Shown: positions 1-12,804 of the stretch, in pieces
Numbering within the stretch: the first letter of the stretch is position 1
Layout of the letters: each line of letters begins with the position of its first letter
Program-made: the position numbers and the translations under genes
NCBI GenBank assembly: GCA_963970005.1
Contig: CAXAMN010027461.1
Coordinates: 411,523-475,522, forward strand
Length of the DNA stretch: 64,000 nt
Source: Durusdinium trenchii
Lineage: Eukaryota > Sar > Dinophyceae > Suessiales > Symbiodiniaceae
Reading direction: 5' to 3'
Notes under the pieces: generated by a model
Database searches by the model: none
Told to the model about the DNA's origin: nothing
The model's input: the letters and a program-made list of their open reading frames with translations, nothing else

Positions 1-1100
1 CTGGCACCCAAGGGCCATTGCGGCATGCCTGAATTGCCATCCCTCGGAGTTTTTGCCCCTTGCAGCATGCCTCAAAGCTCGAACGCCGCAGAGCTGACAC
101 ACCAAGTAGTGGTTCTGGAGCTGGACAATGTGGCTCCATGGTTGTCGAGCGTGCCATCGAGGAGCTTTTGCACAAAGTGTGACTTCGACTCCTCCTTTGT
201 TGCGTTTGGTGACTCTCTTCTTGCAATGTGTGCATTGCAGCGCCGTGCCCTTTCGTTCCCAACAGTGTGCATCAGGAGATTGAGGGTTTTGAAGGCTGGT
301 GAACATCTGCTGCTTCTTTTCTCTGGTCTGCCGCTGCCTTTCTCGATCGACCTGCTGCACGCTCATTCTCAACGCCTTGATTCTGGCTCTCTGGTCCAGG
401 GTGATGAGCTGGTTGAGGTCATAAAGGATATGCCCATGCTTGCCATGAGTCCAAGCTTCCCATGCCCTGGTGGATAATGCGTGAATCTTGACAGGCGTGC
501 GCAAATCCAAATAGTGGGCGGCAAGTCTCAAGCCATAGAACCGAGCTCTCTGGCACAGCCTGCCACCAATCCACAGCGTCCCATAATAAATCTGTTGGGA
601 AAGGTCGGTAGATCTGGTGGTTGTGGTGCTTCCTCAGCCTCCAAGTGCTTGACATTGGGTCTTCAGGGCCTCTGGCACGGTGGCCCAATGCTCCTGCACC
701 GTTTTCTGCAAAGCCGAGGGTTTTGCTCGCTTCTGGCCACCCATCAAGCCTGGCGGCGGTTCAATGAGTGCTTCCTTGTAGGTCTTCTTGGGCCACCGAG
801 CTCCTGCCTTTGGTAATTCCAAGAGGCCCACTGAAAAGAGGCTCCCAACATGTCCCACATTGGTTGCACGCCACGCCGTGCTTGTGCAAAAGTCGATCCT
901 GCCAGATCCAGCTCCGGTGGCAACCTGCGTGCGCAACATAGTGTCTTTTCGTTCTCATTCGCGTAGATGCCCTTGGCCTCCGCGTAGTGTGCTCCACGTT
1001 CTTGCGCACCAAATAGTTCAGCCCACCCTGCGAATGGCAACGGCCGGGTCCACACTGGCTGGTTTTGCCTGGGCACCAGCTTTGAGGCTTAGATGGCTTG
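1..1100 (-). pseudogene. LINE-like ORF fragment, N-terminal zinc-motif region (copy A)
   Basis: Decayed coding sequence on the minus strand, running off the window edge. Reading from 1100 downwards, different frames carry protein-like stretches. A 'SWIWQD...VACNQCGTCWEPL' motif (about 835-900) has a CxxCG pair like a zinc knuckle. It is followed by a basic, helical segment (about 640-800, 'ARWPKKTYKEAL'). A frame open from about 480 to position 1 with no ATG carries two more Cys pairs (CTHC near 220-240, CQLCG near 75-105). The W-x-W-x-D...CxxCG...W signature recurs at about 17860-17940 in the second LINE-like copy, so the two are the same family. At least two frame changes show that it is broken. 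Family assignment is inference; the endonuclease and RT would lie beyond position 1. Confidence 0.5.
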
Positions 1101-1104
1101 AGCC

Positions 1105-1260
1105 CGTATATACACATATATACACACATTTTGTGCATTCTTTTCGTGAATTATACGTGTGTATAGATATATCATAGCAGGACTTGTACTTTCTCAAAAC
1201 AGTATGCGCATATGTATATATATATATATTTATATATTTATATATATGAGACTCCTCATT
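1105..1260. repeat. AT/TG-rich microsatellite
   Basis: Alternating TATATACACA and TATATATATTTATA runs, split by about 60 unique bases. They sit directly upstream (on the minus strand) of LINE-like copy A. A TATA/CA-rich stretch also lies at 18120-18150 next to copy B. Confidence 0.8.
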
Positions 1261-3500
1261 CTTCTTCAATAAAACAATGGACGTCATCGGTTTTGGATTG
1301 GACCTTATCGTTTTACAGTGTTTTGAGTTCGCCACACGCTTATGATCATATATCGGTCTTGAGGTTGACCTTATCGTTTTGCACATTTTGTGCGCCTCTT
1401 TACTAAAGTGGTCTTAGTCTTCGCATGTTTTGACCGTAGCTCAAAAACATATGCGTGTGAAAGACTTGCAAGACTCTTAAGCGAGAGGCCCTCTCAGTTC
1501 ACGTAGGCAGCCCTCAACAGCTTCGGAAACGCACAGTACTTGACAACAGTTGGCTGGACAACTTGCTTGGGTAAGAGTTTCCAACAACAATTAAACCCTG
1601 TCAGCTGCCTGGGAAGCAACTGTCACGGTGGATCTGCATTTAGACTAGCATGGTCCATTCCAAGATCCAGCGCTCAAGCACGGCGACGCAAAACCAAACG
1701 AATTCACGCGTTGCAAGTGGCTACTGCGCAGAAAATGTTGGCTGGAAGAGAAACAGAAGCAAAGCTAAGTAGACTCAAGCAAACGCCTTTACACAAAGCC
1801 TCTAAAGGCAGCATCGCCCCATCATGTGGGATCTGGGGTTCCAACTTGTCAATGTAAAATCCACTTGTCCCGCATTGCGGCACCCCGCAAGGTGTTGTTC
1901 ATGTCTAAGAATTTGAGTCAAACCCTCCTTCAGCCTTGCCCTTAACTTTTTAATAGTATCCCTCTTGACGCTAAAGCCTCTTGCTGCGCCCTGTCTGCAC
2001 AAAATTCGGGAAGATCTTGGCAGCGTCGATGCCAAAATTGAAACCCACATCTTCCAATCTGTCAACCTTAAACTGGGCTCCCCGAGTCTTGTTTATGCGC
2101 GATTCTCAGGGTGGATTTAAGGTTGATGTGGAAGCTGGGCTGTTCAAACTCAGAGACTGTTTGTGCCAAGATGCAATGGCAAGTTCAAATGTGGATTGTC
2201 AAATGCCACTGCAATCTCCTGTGGGGCATCACAGTCTTCCTCATCGTTCTTTGACCTCCTCAGAATCACTCTCGAACTGCCTGCACCAATTCTAGGCGGT
2301 TTCAATCTGGAAGCGTGACATTATGAAAATGAATTCAACGCTTCACCATTTCAGTCAGCTAATTACTTTTTTACCGGAGCAAAATCAAGCTAGGGCCGGC
2401 AGAATAGCTGCTCTGCTATGACATTCTGCCACAGTGTACCAGCGAGTCTTGGTAATTTCCATTGTACGCACCTCGTGAGCATTTGGTAAGCTCCGAGGAG
2501 CTTTTCAAAGGTCTTCTCTGCCTTGAAAGTGAAACGTTTCGAAATCCAAGAAGGAAAAACTGTTTGAGGGGTCACACACACAAACCCAGAGAGCTACTGT
2601 AAATTATGTATTAAGATCGAGGGCAGGCACTGGAGAACTCCGATTCTTCAAGGAAACGGAAAGTTTCGATGAAGAATCTTGCCATGATCAACATGGTTCC
2701 TTGAATTTAAGGGAAACAGCAAGGTAGCGTCAAAGTCCAGTGACCAGGCGCTGCAAAAACCACGTCTGTTTAAACAGCACAACTCATCACTAGGCGTCAA
2801 ATGAACACAACCAAGGTTGTGCGTCTCCATGACAACATTTGACAATTTCCCACCAAACCGATTGAACCTATGATAAGGGCAGACTGCCGACAAAACAAGT
2901 CTTCAGCAAAGAAATTTTTGCCAAATGAGCAGTAGTAGTCTTAAGTTGCGAGTTCTGGGAGTCCCACAACCTCTGGATCCTCCAGCTCGTACTCAGGGAG
3001 CCACCTGTCAGATCCAAACATCTATCCTGTAGTTATGGACCAATTGATCTGGTTTGTTTCTCTGCACCATCCAAACACCATTAAGCCCCACTGGGTCTTA
3101 TCTTCTTGCCTCAGAGCTTGCTGATGGTAGGCTTCAGTGACGTCGGCAAGAGACGCAACTGGTGGAATCTTCAAGACCTTGCCAGTAAAACAAAAAAATT
3201 GTGAACCTTGCAAAAATGCAGTTTTAAATTTGGCAACTCAATCACAGCCAAGCCAAAACCAAAATATTTGCCGTCTGTGTGGTGGACAGCACATTCACCA
3301 CTCGCCGCCTAAGAAGTCGGCTTTGAAACACTCACTGCAAGGTTGGCAGGGTGTCGGAACGCCCGCCAGGATGGTATGCTTTCGAAGTGCCTCCACACAG
3401 CAACCACCGCCAATTCACTGTAAATGTCAAGCTGGTGGAAGTGAGAGGCAGATGTCAAATGCAATAGTAAACTTAATTTACATACGAGCTGGCATGGAAG
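1261..3500. other. Unassigned stretch
   Basis: No protein family, RNA gene or clear repeat recognised. Open frames are short and inconsistent between strands. Confidence 0.5.
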
Positions 3501-3502
3501 CT

Positions 3503-3665
3503 GAATGTTGGAGCTTGTTTGAGCATCGTTCAGTAGGAGTCGCTGCCGTTTGCTTTCACACATCTAGAAGACCGCTCGCGCTTTGCTGAGGAAACAGCAG
3601 TTGCGTGTCCATTGCTTTTGCTTCCAGCCACACCTGTTTTGTTCCCGGCAGCTTCTGAACCCATT
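3503..3665 (+). repeat. Dispersed repeat, copy 1
   Basis: About 160 bp related to 5468-5650 in the same orientation. Shared words include the 'gaggaacagcagtt'-like block, 'ggcttttgcttc' and 'ccacacctgttttg'. Similarity is patchy, as expected for an old interspersed element. No coding capacity seen. Confidence 0.5.
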
Positions 3666-5467
3666 GTCTCGTAGCAACGCTGTGGTCCACATGTCCTTGA
3701 CCTGGTCACAACAATCGACAAGAGCAGCACCAACCCCTAGCCCTAGCCCTTTCACAACTCATGGGCATCGCTGCGTCGGAAACTCCCACTTCAGAGGTCA
3801 GGCTCACGCTCAGTCGGCTGGAGGAGGACGCAATGGTGATTGGCAACGCCCAACCAGCTCCTATCTCTAGGTGCGCATAGAGAAGGAAACGCTCGATACC
3901 TGTTTGGACGAGTCTTTTGGAGAATCTGACGCCGGCTCGTTGAAGAACTCGAAAGACATCGCCGGCGCAGAGAGGGAGCATTCCCCACGATTGGCCAACA
4001 TGCAGAGTTGACCCCGGCCCAAGGCTGTCTGAAAGCCTCCCTGAGCCTGAGCCTCAATGAGAGTCCGGGAGAGCGGAGAAAGGTGGTGTGCGGCTCCAAC
4101 GCGCGACCCTCATGAACGCCGAAGAAGAAGTGAAGAGCTACAGAGAAAAGTCAACTCCATCACGGGCAAGGGCCAGGTGAGCTCAAGCCATTGTGGGCGG
4201 CAAGCGATTAAGGAGGTGGGTCTTTCTGCCACACGATGCACGGGCTGTGGAGTTTTTAGAAGGGTGCCACGCGCCATCGCCATGGAAGCGTCGAAGAAGT
4301 ACTGGGCGCGCCAGAAGCTGAAAAGAAGACGAAAATACGAGGGCGAGGAAGCTACATGGGGTGTAAGACAAAGGAGTTGACGAGCACCTTGAGCAGCTGG
4401 GCCTCACCATGGCTTCGACCGTTCTTGCAACAGAAGAAGGCATGCCGCATGCCTGAATCCAGACCGCATTTTTAAAAAACGGCGAAGTAAAGACATTGAG
4501 AACATGTTGAAGGAACGTCTTTGCCGGAAGAGGAATTAGAAGAAGAAGCGAAAACAGAAACCTGAGAATTGGAGGGCAGAGAGGGTTTCTGACACATGAA
4601 TGCACCACGTAACCCATCACGGCTGTCTTGCAAAGAAATCGCTCAGAAGCACCTGATCGTCGATCTCACAGAAACAGCTGTTTGGCAATTCCACGAAGAC
4701 TTGCGGGGTCTCTTTTTCCTCCTCCAAGAAGGCTGCTCGCCGCTCGCCATCATCGCTATCACCCGCAGCCCCACCGGGAAGCTGGGTTTTGATGCAATTG
4801 ACCGAAAAGAATGGAGTGAATCCTCAACACACCAGCGGATTTCTCGCGCGTGAACACAGTCGCAAGACTCCAACCCCAAGTCACACACGATCGCGCCAGT
4901 GAGCGGAGCAACCAGAGAACCTTTCATACACCGCTTCAATGACAGTTTTGGTTAGCTACTTTGATGCCTCCCCGTACTGTCAAAAGTGGCCAAGCACATC
5001 ACTTCAAACTGCCAAGCACTGAAGCTTTTCGCAAACATTCTCCGGGCTACACTCTGGAGTGTCCAGCCTGGACTTTCACGCAATTTGCAGGGTAGCACGG
5101 GCTAACGTGAGCAGTGCGGGGCAGACAGCCTCCAACCAAGCTTAATGGACCCCTTCTTCCAGGACGAGGGCAAGATCCGAACCAATTGGAGCCGACCACT
5201 TCGCACCGCTGGATGTTTGAGTACCCGGCGCTGACCCCGAAGGGTCCCCATGATCAGTTTATGACTGGAGGAGCCGCAACGGGGCATCGAGCAGCGACAC
5301 CAACACATGCTACTCCTTCAGGCCAGTTGCATCAGAGTGGCGCAAAGGAAAAGGAGAAACGAGCTCGCATCTGTAGCGGAGCGAGGAACGAATGAAAAAC
5401 CAGAAGCTCCAACGCCACAGTCCTCTTTTCCGACGCAGTTTACATGAACTGGCTGGGAGGCTGGACG
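3666..5467. other. Unassigned stretch
   Basis: No recognisable gene. Short frames on both strands have arbitrary composition. Confidence 0.45.
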
Positions 5468-5650
5468 TTGGAGATTGTTGGAGCATGGTTGAGGAGTCGC
5501 AGTCGCTCGCTTGTCCATATCTCAAGGCATCCAGATGACCGCTTCAATTTTGCGGAGGAACAGCAGTTACGCGCGCTTGGCTTTTGCTTCAGGCCACGCC
5601 TAGTTTTGCTGGGTCTGCCTTTTGAAAATTGGTTGGTTGTCATGGGATTG
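5468..5650 (+). repeat. Dispersed repeat, copy 2
   Basis: Counterpart of 3503-3665 in the same orientation, about 1.96 kb away, with small indels between the copies. Confidence 0.5.
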
Positions 5651-7860
5651 CCCCCCCCAGAAACCGACAGTAAATACAGCGTGCAAAATACAAAGTTGAG
5701 AGTACTGTAATACAATATGATGAATGAAAATACAGCGATGAACTGATTGACTCGTGTCTTTATTTATGAGCGGGCTGGCCTGCGGGGCAGTCACCTTGAT
5801 TGACGAAGCAATCCTCTGTGCAAGTCCCACGCGCGCAATCGAGCGAGCGGCCAGCATCGCTCACAAACTCTGGCAACCAAGGAAAACCTAGTGAAGAAAG
5901 GAGGACCGGCAAATACCGATGCTGTCTCGAGTTGCCAATATCACAAAATGGGACAAGTTAAGTTGCTTAGGCCCGCTGAAGCACAGACGCTGCAGTTGAA
6001 ACGGTCAAGAAATGCATCGCGTTCATTCTGCTGGCGCTTGCAGCATGCAGGGCAAAGCACAAGGAGGGGGATACTCCTAGCAGTGGCATTCAAGCAAGGC
6101 ATTACGAAGTCTACAATCAATTCAGCATGAGCCACATGGACTGTCTACATGATGTGGAATATACATATCATATCATAAGCAGGCCTCAATTCCCGCGGAA
6201 CCGGGTGGACTCGAGTCCGGAAACACAAGCAGCCCTAAAGGCGGTCGAACTTCTTTCAATCCTTCATCAAGCACGTGACACACTTGACACACTGTGAAGT
6301 GCCACGAAGGTCACATCTGGCTGTTTCTTCCCTACGCATTATGTCTACATCTTCACATTCTGTGGCGCGCTTGCTTTTATTGGTACAGAATACGCACCCA
6401 TGCCCCCAGGGGCCAAACCAAACCCTCTTCACTCGGCGCTGTGAGCTGCCCCTGTGCTGACGCAGCTCCTGGCAGGTTGCGACCTATTGATTGTCCCTTT
6501 GTAGCAACGCAGCTTTTCTTTGCACTGTTCTCACCCATCACAGCTATCAAGCATCTCTACGTCACTACATGTGTAGCAATCTGTTTGCCACTGTTGAGCT
6601 CGAAATCTCACAAGGCAAAGACTAAATATATACAGTATACTGTACTTGTCAAATCATTTGATTGAAATGACCCAGTGATGTTTTCTTGAGGGATTGCGGT
6701 ACGCATAGTTACAGCATACGTTGCATCAACCACTAGAGGCTGCAACGCAAAGCAAATCTGACATGAGAAAACCAGAATCACAAGCTTCATATCATAGCCT
6801 GTTGCGCCACTAAGAAAGGACGTGCATGAATAGCAATCTGACCCTGGAGATGTCTGCGCTGGCAAGGCTACCTTGTCAATTGTCAGGGTGCATCGTAGGA
6901 ACGTGGCACTTGTTTGCCAACTCTGACTTCACTGTCTCCTGCACTTATTGCCAACATATTTCCCATATTCCCTTGCCGGCAACAACCCTTCCCATCACGC
7001 CTAATGCACGGCTTGCGCTTGCTTGATTCTTGGAGCCTGTGGCGCCTGCAACTTCTCCTACCCTCGCTCACTGGATCTCTTGGGTCCGTCCAATGACATA
7101 CAGTATCATAGAGAGAGAGAGAGAAAGAGAAAGAACCCACTACGAACACTCGACTTGAACATTCGAGAGCGCATGACAAAGTCGCTATGTCACAAGTCTC
7201 GACCGTCCCATTCGCAAGGTTGCCGTGTCACGGTGTTGCTTCATGCTGGCCTCCACTCCAAGCCTAACAGGGCGGACCGCATGTGTGTATGTGTATGTGA
7301 GATGAAATCCCACCGGACAAACTTCCGATGGGAAAATTGAAAATCGGAGGTAAGGTATCTCACACACCCAGCTCAGTGTGACCAAGTTCTGCGCTGGGAG
7401 ATGCGTGTTCACTCGGGGGCGGGGTGGACGGCCTTTGGCTATGGACAACACACAAGTATAACATTTGAACTATACTTCGGCCGAGGTCTTCATTTGGAAG
7501 TTGCTGGGGACTTAAGTTCAACCTGACAGCTTCCTTCCGAAAGATGAATTATACCAGCATAGCATGGACCCCAAACTGTTTGAAAACGATTCGTTTGGAC
7601 CAATGTTGGTCAAAAACGATTTCTTGGTACGCCCTACCTTCCCCCAAAAGAGCAAACTGCTTCATCAATTTTTGTCGGCATCGACATCCCTATTTGTTCG
7701 GCCACTCTCCTCTCCAGCTGTTTGAACATATTCATGAAAAATTGACCATGTCCAATGCGTCTCACACGGCGCCCCACCTATACACCGTATGAGACGGGCC
7801 CCTACGGCCCCTACGCGAACCCGCTTCTTTCGCGGGCGCCCGATTGGACTTCACTCAGCA
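5651..7860. other. Unassigned stretch with a (GA)n run
   Basis: Nothing recognisable except a purine-rich (GA)n tract at about 7111-7134. No credible coding region. Confidence 0.45.
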
Positions 7861-7871
7861 TTCTAAACACT

Positions 7872-8039
7872 CGGCCACAGAGTTCAGGGGTGTGGCCAGT
7901 CAGTGTGGCTAGGGCTGGTCAGCGCGGCCAAGAGGACAACAGCAGGACAAAAGAAGGACAACAGCAGGACAAGAGGAGGACAAGACCCGGCCACAGAGCC
8001 CGGCCACAGAGTTCAGGGGCGCGGCCAGTCAGTGTGGCC
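7872..8039. repeat. 38-bp direct repeat pair around an AGGACAA-type array
   Basis: A 38-bp unit beginning GGCCACAGAGTTCAGGGG occurs at 7872-7909 and 8002-8039 with two or three differences. Between them lie short tandem GGACAACAGCA/GGACAAAAGAA units. Confidence 0.75.
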
Positions 8040-8224
8040 AGCTCTTTTTATCTAAGATATAACCCCTAAAGTAAACTGCTTGGGGAAAACGTTGAAACCA
8101 GAGCTACGCTCTGTCATCAGACGTGGATATTCTGATCTGTTGTTCTGCGTCTGGATTTCGAAGAACTGAATTGCGCAACCGAACTATTGATATACTTTTC
8201 CCGAAAGACTTGGTTGAAGGGCTC

Positions 8225-8575
8225 TTACTAAAGGCACTTGGACTGTCTAGCTCAAGGTGTAAGCGTTTGTCAAAATCTTCCACAGGCTTTAGCGCTTGTA
8301 GGAGCTTTTCTCAGGCTTTAGCACTTGTAAGAGTTTGGCTCAGGCCTTGGCACTTGTAAGAGTCTAGCACTTGCAAGACACTTGATCAAGTTTCACCATA
8401 CGCAGAGACTTTTTGACCAAGTTGTAGCACTTGCGAGAGACTTGACCAAGTTATAATTTGCAAGAGATTTGACCAAGTTTCACCATTTGCAAGAGGTTGA
8501 CCCAGTTTCACCATTTGCAAGAGACCTTTTTCGACCAAGTTTTAGCACTTGCGAGAGACTTGACCAAGCTTTTGT
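8225..8575. repeat. Degenerate minisatellite, ~40-bp units
   Basis: Tandem units built from GCACTTG(T/C)(A/G)AGAG, (A/T)CTTGACCAAGTTT and CACCATTTGCAAGAG. About nine diverged units are visible. Confidence 0.75.
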
Positions 8576-8627
8576 CTTGACATCTCGAATCTTTCATTAC
8601 CTTTAAAGCCGGGGCGGGCCAAGCGAG

Positions 8628-9350
8628 AGAAGCCGAGAAGCAACCCTCTCGCAGGATCTGGCCTGTCGAGCGCCCAAACGTGTAGCGAAATGCGAATTCT
8701 CGGTCGGCGGCAAACTCTCGGATCCGGCCTGTCGAATGTCTAGCGAAAATCGAATTCTGCGATCGTCGAATGGGGGACGAAAAGCACGCTGGCGTAAATG
8801 CGGCGCGTCGCTGGGGAGCGGGAGCATGGGCGGTACCCGCAACGGTGTCGGTGTGCTATGCGGCTTTGAAAAGTGGTTTGCGTGAGTCCGTGCCACTGGG
8901 GAGAGGAAAGCACGCAGGCGTAAATGCAGCGTCTAGCTGGGGAGCCGGTGGAGCGGCTGTATACGAAGCTATGGTTGTATGTAGTGTGCGCCACACCCTG
9001 TGGCCAAAGTCCGTCTGTGATGTCGCTGGGCCATGCGGTTTTGCGTGGCGTCGGCGAAGGGTGTGTTTGTGTGAGTCCGTTCCACTGGAGGGAGAGAAAG
9101 TGCGCTGGCGTAAATGCGGCGTGTCGCTGGGGAGGGGGATGAGTGGCGGTGTATACGGCTGGGTGTAACATGGTTGTATGTAGAGTGTGCGCCACGCGGT
9201 GTGTGGAGAGTATTCTATTTTGACGTCACTGTGCCACGCGGTTTTGCGCGGCGTCACATCTTGCCGGCGGCTGCAGAACCCTCTCTCAGGATCCGGCTCA
9301 GTGCCGAAACGTGAGGTGAAATGCAAATTTTTGCGCGCGCTGGGTTGCTT
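8628..9350. repeat. Tandem repeat, ~140-190-bp units with related border blocks
   Basis: Core units with 'GGCGTAAATGC(G/A)GCG' occur near 8780, 8910 and 9100 (spacings of about 135 and 189 bp) and include 'GGTTGTATGTAG' and 'GTGCGCCAC' blocks. Both borders carry a different short unit ('ACCCTCTC.CAGGATC.GGC'; about 8637, a partial copy near 8703, and 9272). Long frames on both strands here are by-products of the GC-rich repeat. Confidence 0.7.
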
Positions 9351-11236
9351 GCAAAGGAAATGAGCGGCCAAACAGCTTCGTGTGCTCAGAAAAAGCATTA
9401 TTGCCCACGCTTTGCTCAAAACTTTCGGGCCATCAGGGGGTCTAGATCCTGCCAAGAAAAGGTTCTGGAAACATTGGTCTTGCTACAAAACGACAGGTGA
9501 CCTGGGAGCACAATCAGAATGCGCACAACATAGAGCAAGGATCACTGTGATCAAGCTCGTGATTTTTTGCCTGCATCAAAACCTAATGAAAAGCGTTCAC
9601 CTCACCACAAGCAACGGTTTTCCTGCGCGAACTACACAAGTTGTGTGAGTTGAGTTGCACTAGCTGAGTTGGGTGAGTTGGGTTGCGCAAGTTGGGCACG
9701 TTTCCAGCGGAGGTCACAACAGCTCCTTCTACTAGGCCGCCGAAAAGACTGTCAAGCAGAAGCTTGACATCAGGACATGGTCCACTGACGACGCCACTAT
9801 GGACTTATGGAATACTATGGAATACTGTGGTGAGTGAGCCAAGCCTCAAAGTCTACAACGGCCGGCCGCGCAGAGGGCAACGCTCTACCAGCTTAATTGC
9901 TGGGACGCAGAAGGCCAGCAAGTTTCCTCCCATCTGCGAGGCTAACCACCTTCGCCGACGTTCACCAACCTACGAGCCCTCGAATGTCAAGACGCAAGGG
10001 CGGTGCGTGCTTGGCGGCGTTGTTTGTCGCCGCACATGGCGAGTTCGAAGACGCAACCGGTTGCATAGCGCTCCTCCCTGCTCACAACATCGTCAAGGTC
10101 CGCTCAGGCTTCTGACACTGAAGAGCACATTTCACAAGGTCACGGCACCTGGAAGTGATGGATCTTCTTTAAAGCTGATCATCGACTCGTATCACTTGCA
10201 AAATAGGACTAGTGTGGTAAGATATTGCCTCACCTATAAGGACCTATGATAACGACTTGACAACAAACCCAGAAAAAATACGGTAAAATTTGATCAGTCA
10301 GAAGGGGTCCAGGAAAGCCAAACAATTAGCCTTCCTGGTCCACTTTGAAAGCGCAGTCGACTATCAAGATGGGCTTGGGCTTCCATTCATCGAGCACCGA
10401 TCGGAGACAGCTGAAGATGGCCAATAGGGACACGACACGCAGTTGGAAGGTCCGCCTGGCACCAATGAACTGCTGCAGGCTCCCTGCTGCCATCGAGGCA
10501 TGTGCACCTTTGAGCTTTGCCCGAGAAACTGCCCATCTCTGCCCAGCTCACTTCTGTTTGGACTGTGGGCCTGTGGGAAAACACCTTCCTTGTTTCAAGA
10601 GCTCACGCACCTCCTACCCTGCACGGATGATGCACCGCTTTTGTCCTGCGAAGTCTGAGGACGTTTCCAAGCTTGCTTGACATCACCACTGCAGGCGCTG
10701 CTCCTTCGAATCTTCAACTTTGCAGGACCACTCTCCAGGCACCCCAGCACTTAGTCTTACAGTCGCAAGCAGTCCGCAAACAAGACATTAATATGCGTGG
10801 CCGACAACCAAACCAAACGTTTCTTCTCTGCGTATTCTCCTGCGCATGTCCGCAAGTAGATGCGAGAGCACATCTGGTCCAGGCAAATGTAACTCCAATC
10901 ATGCTTTGTCTAGGTGTCATCTGTCTTCTGTGAGCCAGGGACTCGCCTTTCAGAAGCTCAAAACCGAAGCGCCTGCGTGGAAGCCCCAAAAAGAGGAGCT
11001 GGTGGCCAGATACAGCTCCGGATGGCAGAAATGAAACCTGCAAAGGGTAGTTGGTAATCGCGGCTAAGGCTCTCTTATTGTAGACCAGACTCAGACTAAG
11101 CGGAATTCAGTCAAGGACCTCCTGGTGGGGCTAAGACACTGCCTGCATGATATGCATGAGTAACTCTGCATACGCAAGATGCGCAGCAAAACATGTACGT
11201 GTACCCTGCATCGGAGCAATCTACAAGTAGCAGGCA
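9351..11236. other. Unassigned stretch
   Basis: A 188-codon plus-strand frame (9683-10249) has no recognisable motif and low-quality composition, so it is not called as a gene. Nothing else seen. Confidence 0.4.
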
Positions 11237-11472
11237 GGGTGGTAGTAGTAGTAGTAGTAGTCGTAGTGGTGGTAGTGGTGGTGGTGGTAGTCGTAGGAGT
11301 AGCAGTAGCAGTAGCAGGAGCAGGAGGGAGTAGGAGTAGTAGCAGTAGCAGTAGCAGGAGCAGGAGCAGGAGTAGGAGTAGTAGCAGTAGTAGTAGCAGT
11401 AGCAGTAGCAGTAGCAGTAGTAGTCGTAGTGGTGGTGGTAGTAGTGCTAGTAGCAGTAGTAGCAGCAGTAGT
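11237..11472. repeat. Trinucleotide array (GTA/GTG/GCA/AGG)n
   Basis: About 235 bp of imperfect trinucleotides, mainly GTAGTA, GTGGTA, GCAGTA and AGGAGC. It reads as poly-Ser/Arg or poly-Val on the plus strand and poly-Leu/Thr on the minus strand, explaining the frames without a gene. Confidence 0.95.
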
Positions 11473-12804
11473 AAGTCTTCAGATGTAGCACGTCTTTTGA
11501 AGAAGAAGTCTTCGCGGTGCTCGCGCGCAAAAGAAAAAAGATACAATCGTGTTTTCTTCCTTGCTCTGCCTTCAGCTACAGTATACAACCAGTCACAGGC
11601 TGTCTTCAAACCGGTCAAGCCACGCCGCCTCTGGCTGAAGTGAAGTGCCGTTGAATATAATGGCCTCCAACTCACTCGCATTCCCATAGGCCTGCACTTG
11701 TCTGCGCAAAGTCACAGGTCAACAAAGCACAGGCCAGTTCGTGAGAGGTCTGCCCCATCGATCTTTGCTGAGTTAAAGTATACGCAAAGGCACTTGCTAT
11801 AATCCCACACCGCGAGCACTGTAATAAACCTGGCTTGGGGCCAGCATGATACAATCGTGAGTCCTTCGCTAGTCAGGCACGGTAAAGTCTATCAGTCTCA
11901 ACTTGAACTTTTATCTGGCCGGCCATTGGGGTCTTCGCACGGTCGCTTCTAGTCCTAGATGCTTGCAAATACTGTATTTAACTGCCCATGCTAGATGTTG
12001 TGAGTTCCTTGAAGGAATCGATCCTGGCCAGCAGCAACGTTTATGTGAATCCTTTTCGTACATATTGCGTGACCCATCAGTTGAAAGTGTCTCAAGCAGC
12101 GTAACTGTTGTTCAACAATGACAAAAAAATCCCTTTGCGAACGCTTCTGGCTCCTTGTGCCGTTGTGGCAGGTCGTAGCGGGTCTTTGGCCCAAACCTGT
12201 GAGAACAAGCCCAGCACATCACACCCTCCCCGCAAGTTGAAGCCGAACTGTAGCAATGTGAAACGCAAACGAGACGCATTAAACCTCACAGGATTCTATA
12301 ATTACTTTGATGGGCCTGTCCCCGCCACTGTCCCACCTGCTTCCAGGGTAGATCATCCGGGAAGGCCGGAACCTTCCCACATCCGGCGTCTATCTCCTCT
12401 CTGTACAGTACTGACTTGCTAAAGGAAAACAAAGAAACACATCGTTGCAAGGAGGGGTTACTGAGAGCGGTTTGCGTCAGATACTACATGGTATGACCCA
12501 CAAGTTCCTGTGATAGAAACGAAGGGTTCCTCGTCACCCAGTGTTACTGCGCTACAGGCCTGTGGAAGTCCCTCTTGTTAACCAATCTTTGGAACGCTCT
12601 CGCAAACAACTGCCTGCAGTGCTAAGTTCCGCACAGCTTTTGTTCCATGGTTCTTCCAGCCTTCGACGGAGGTTCTGCGTAGTGGTTCGGGCTAATTTGC
12701 GTCGCGAGGCTTCGCAAAGCTGGTCAAGCCAACATCACATTGAGCATTGAAAACGTCTACCATGCCGCGAAAGACTCACAACGTGTTCTTCCTCATTGCA
12801 CGCT
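11473..12804. other. Unassigned stretch
   Basis: No recognisable gene, RNA or repeat seen. Confidence 0.4.

Noticed and set aside
8225..8575. CRISPR-like array
   Set aside because: Units are degenerate throughout with no constant repeat plus unique spacer pattern; an ordinary minisatellite in a eukaryotic sequence.
8856..9455. 199-codon minus-strand frame
   Set aside because: Spans the GC-rich tandem repeat with open frames on both strands.
9683..10249. 188-codon plus-strand frame
   Set aside because: Arg/Ser/Thr/Pro-rich without motif; likely chance.
11091..11687. 198-codon poly-Leu/Thr frame and 154-codon Ser/Val frame
   Set aside because: Both are direct translations of the trinucleotide array at 11237-11472.
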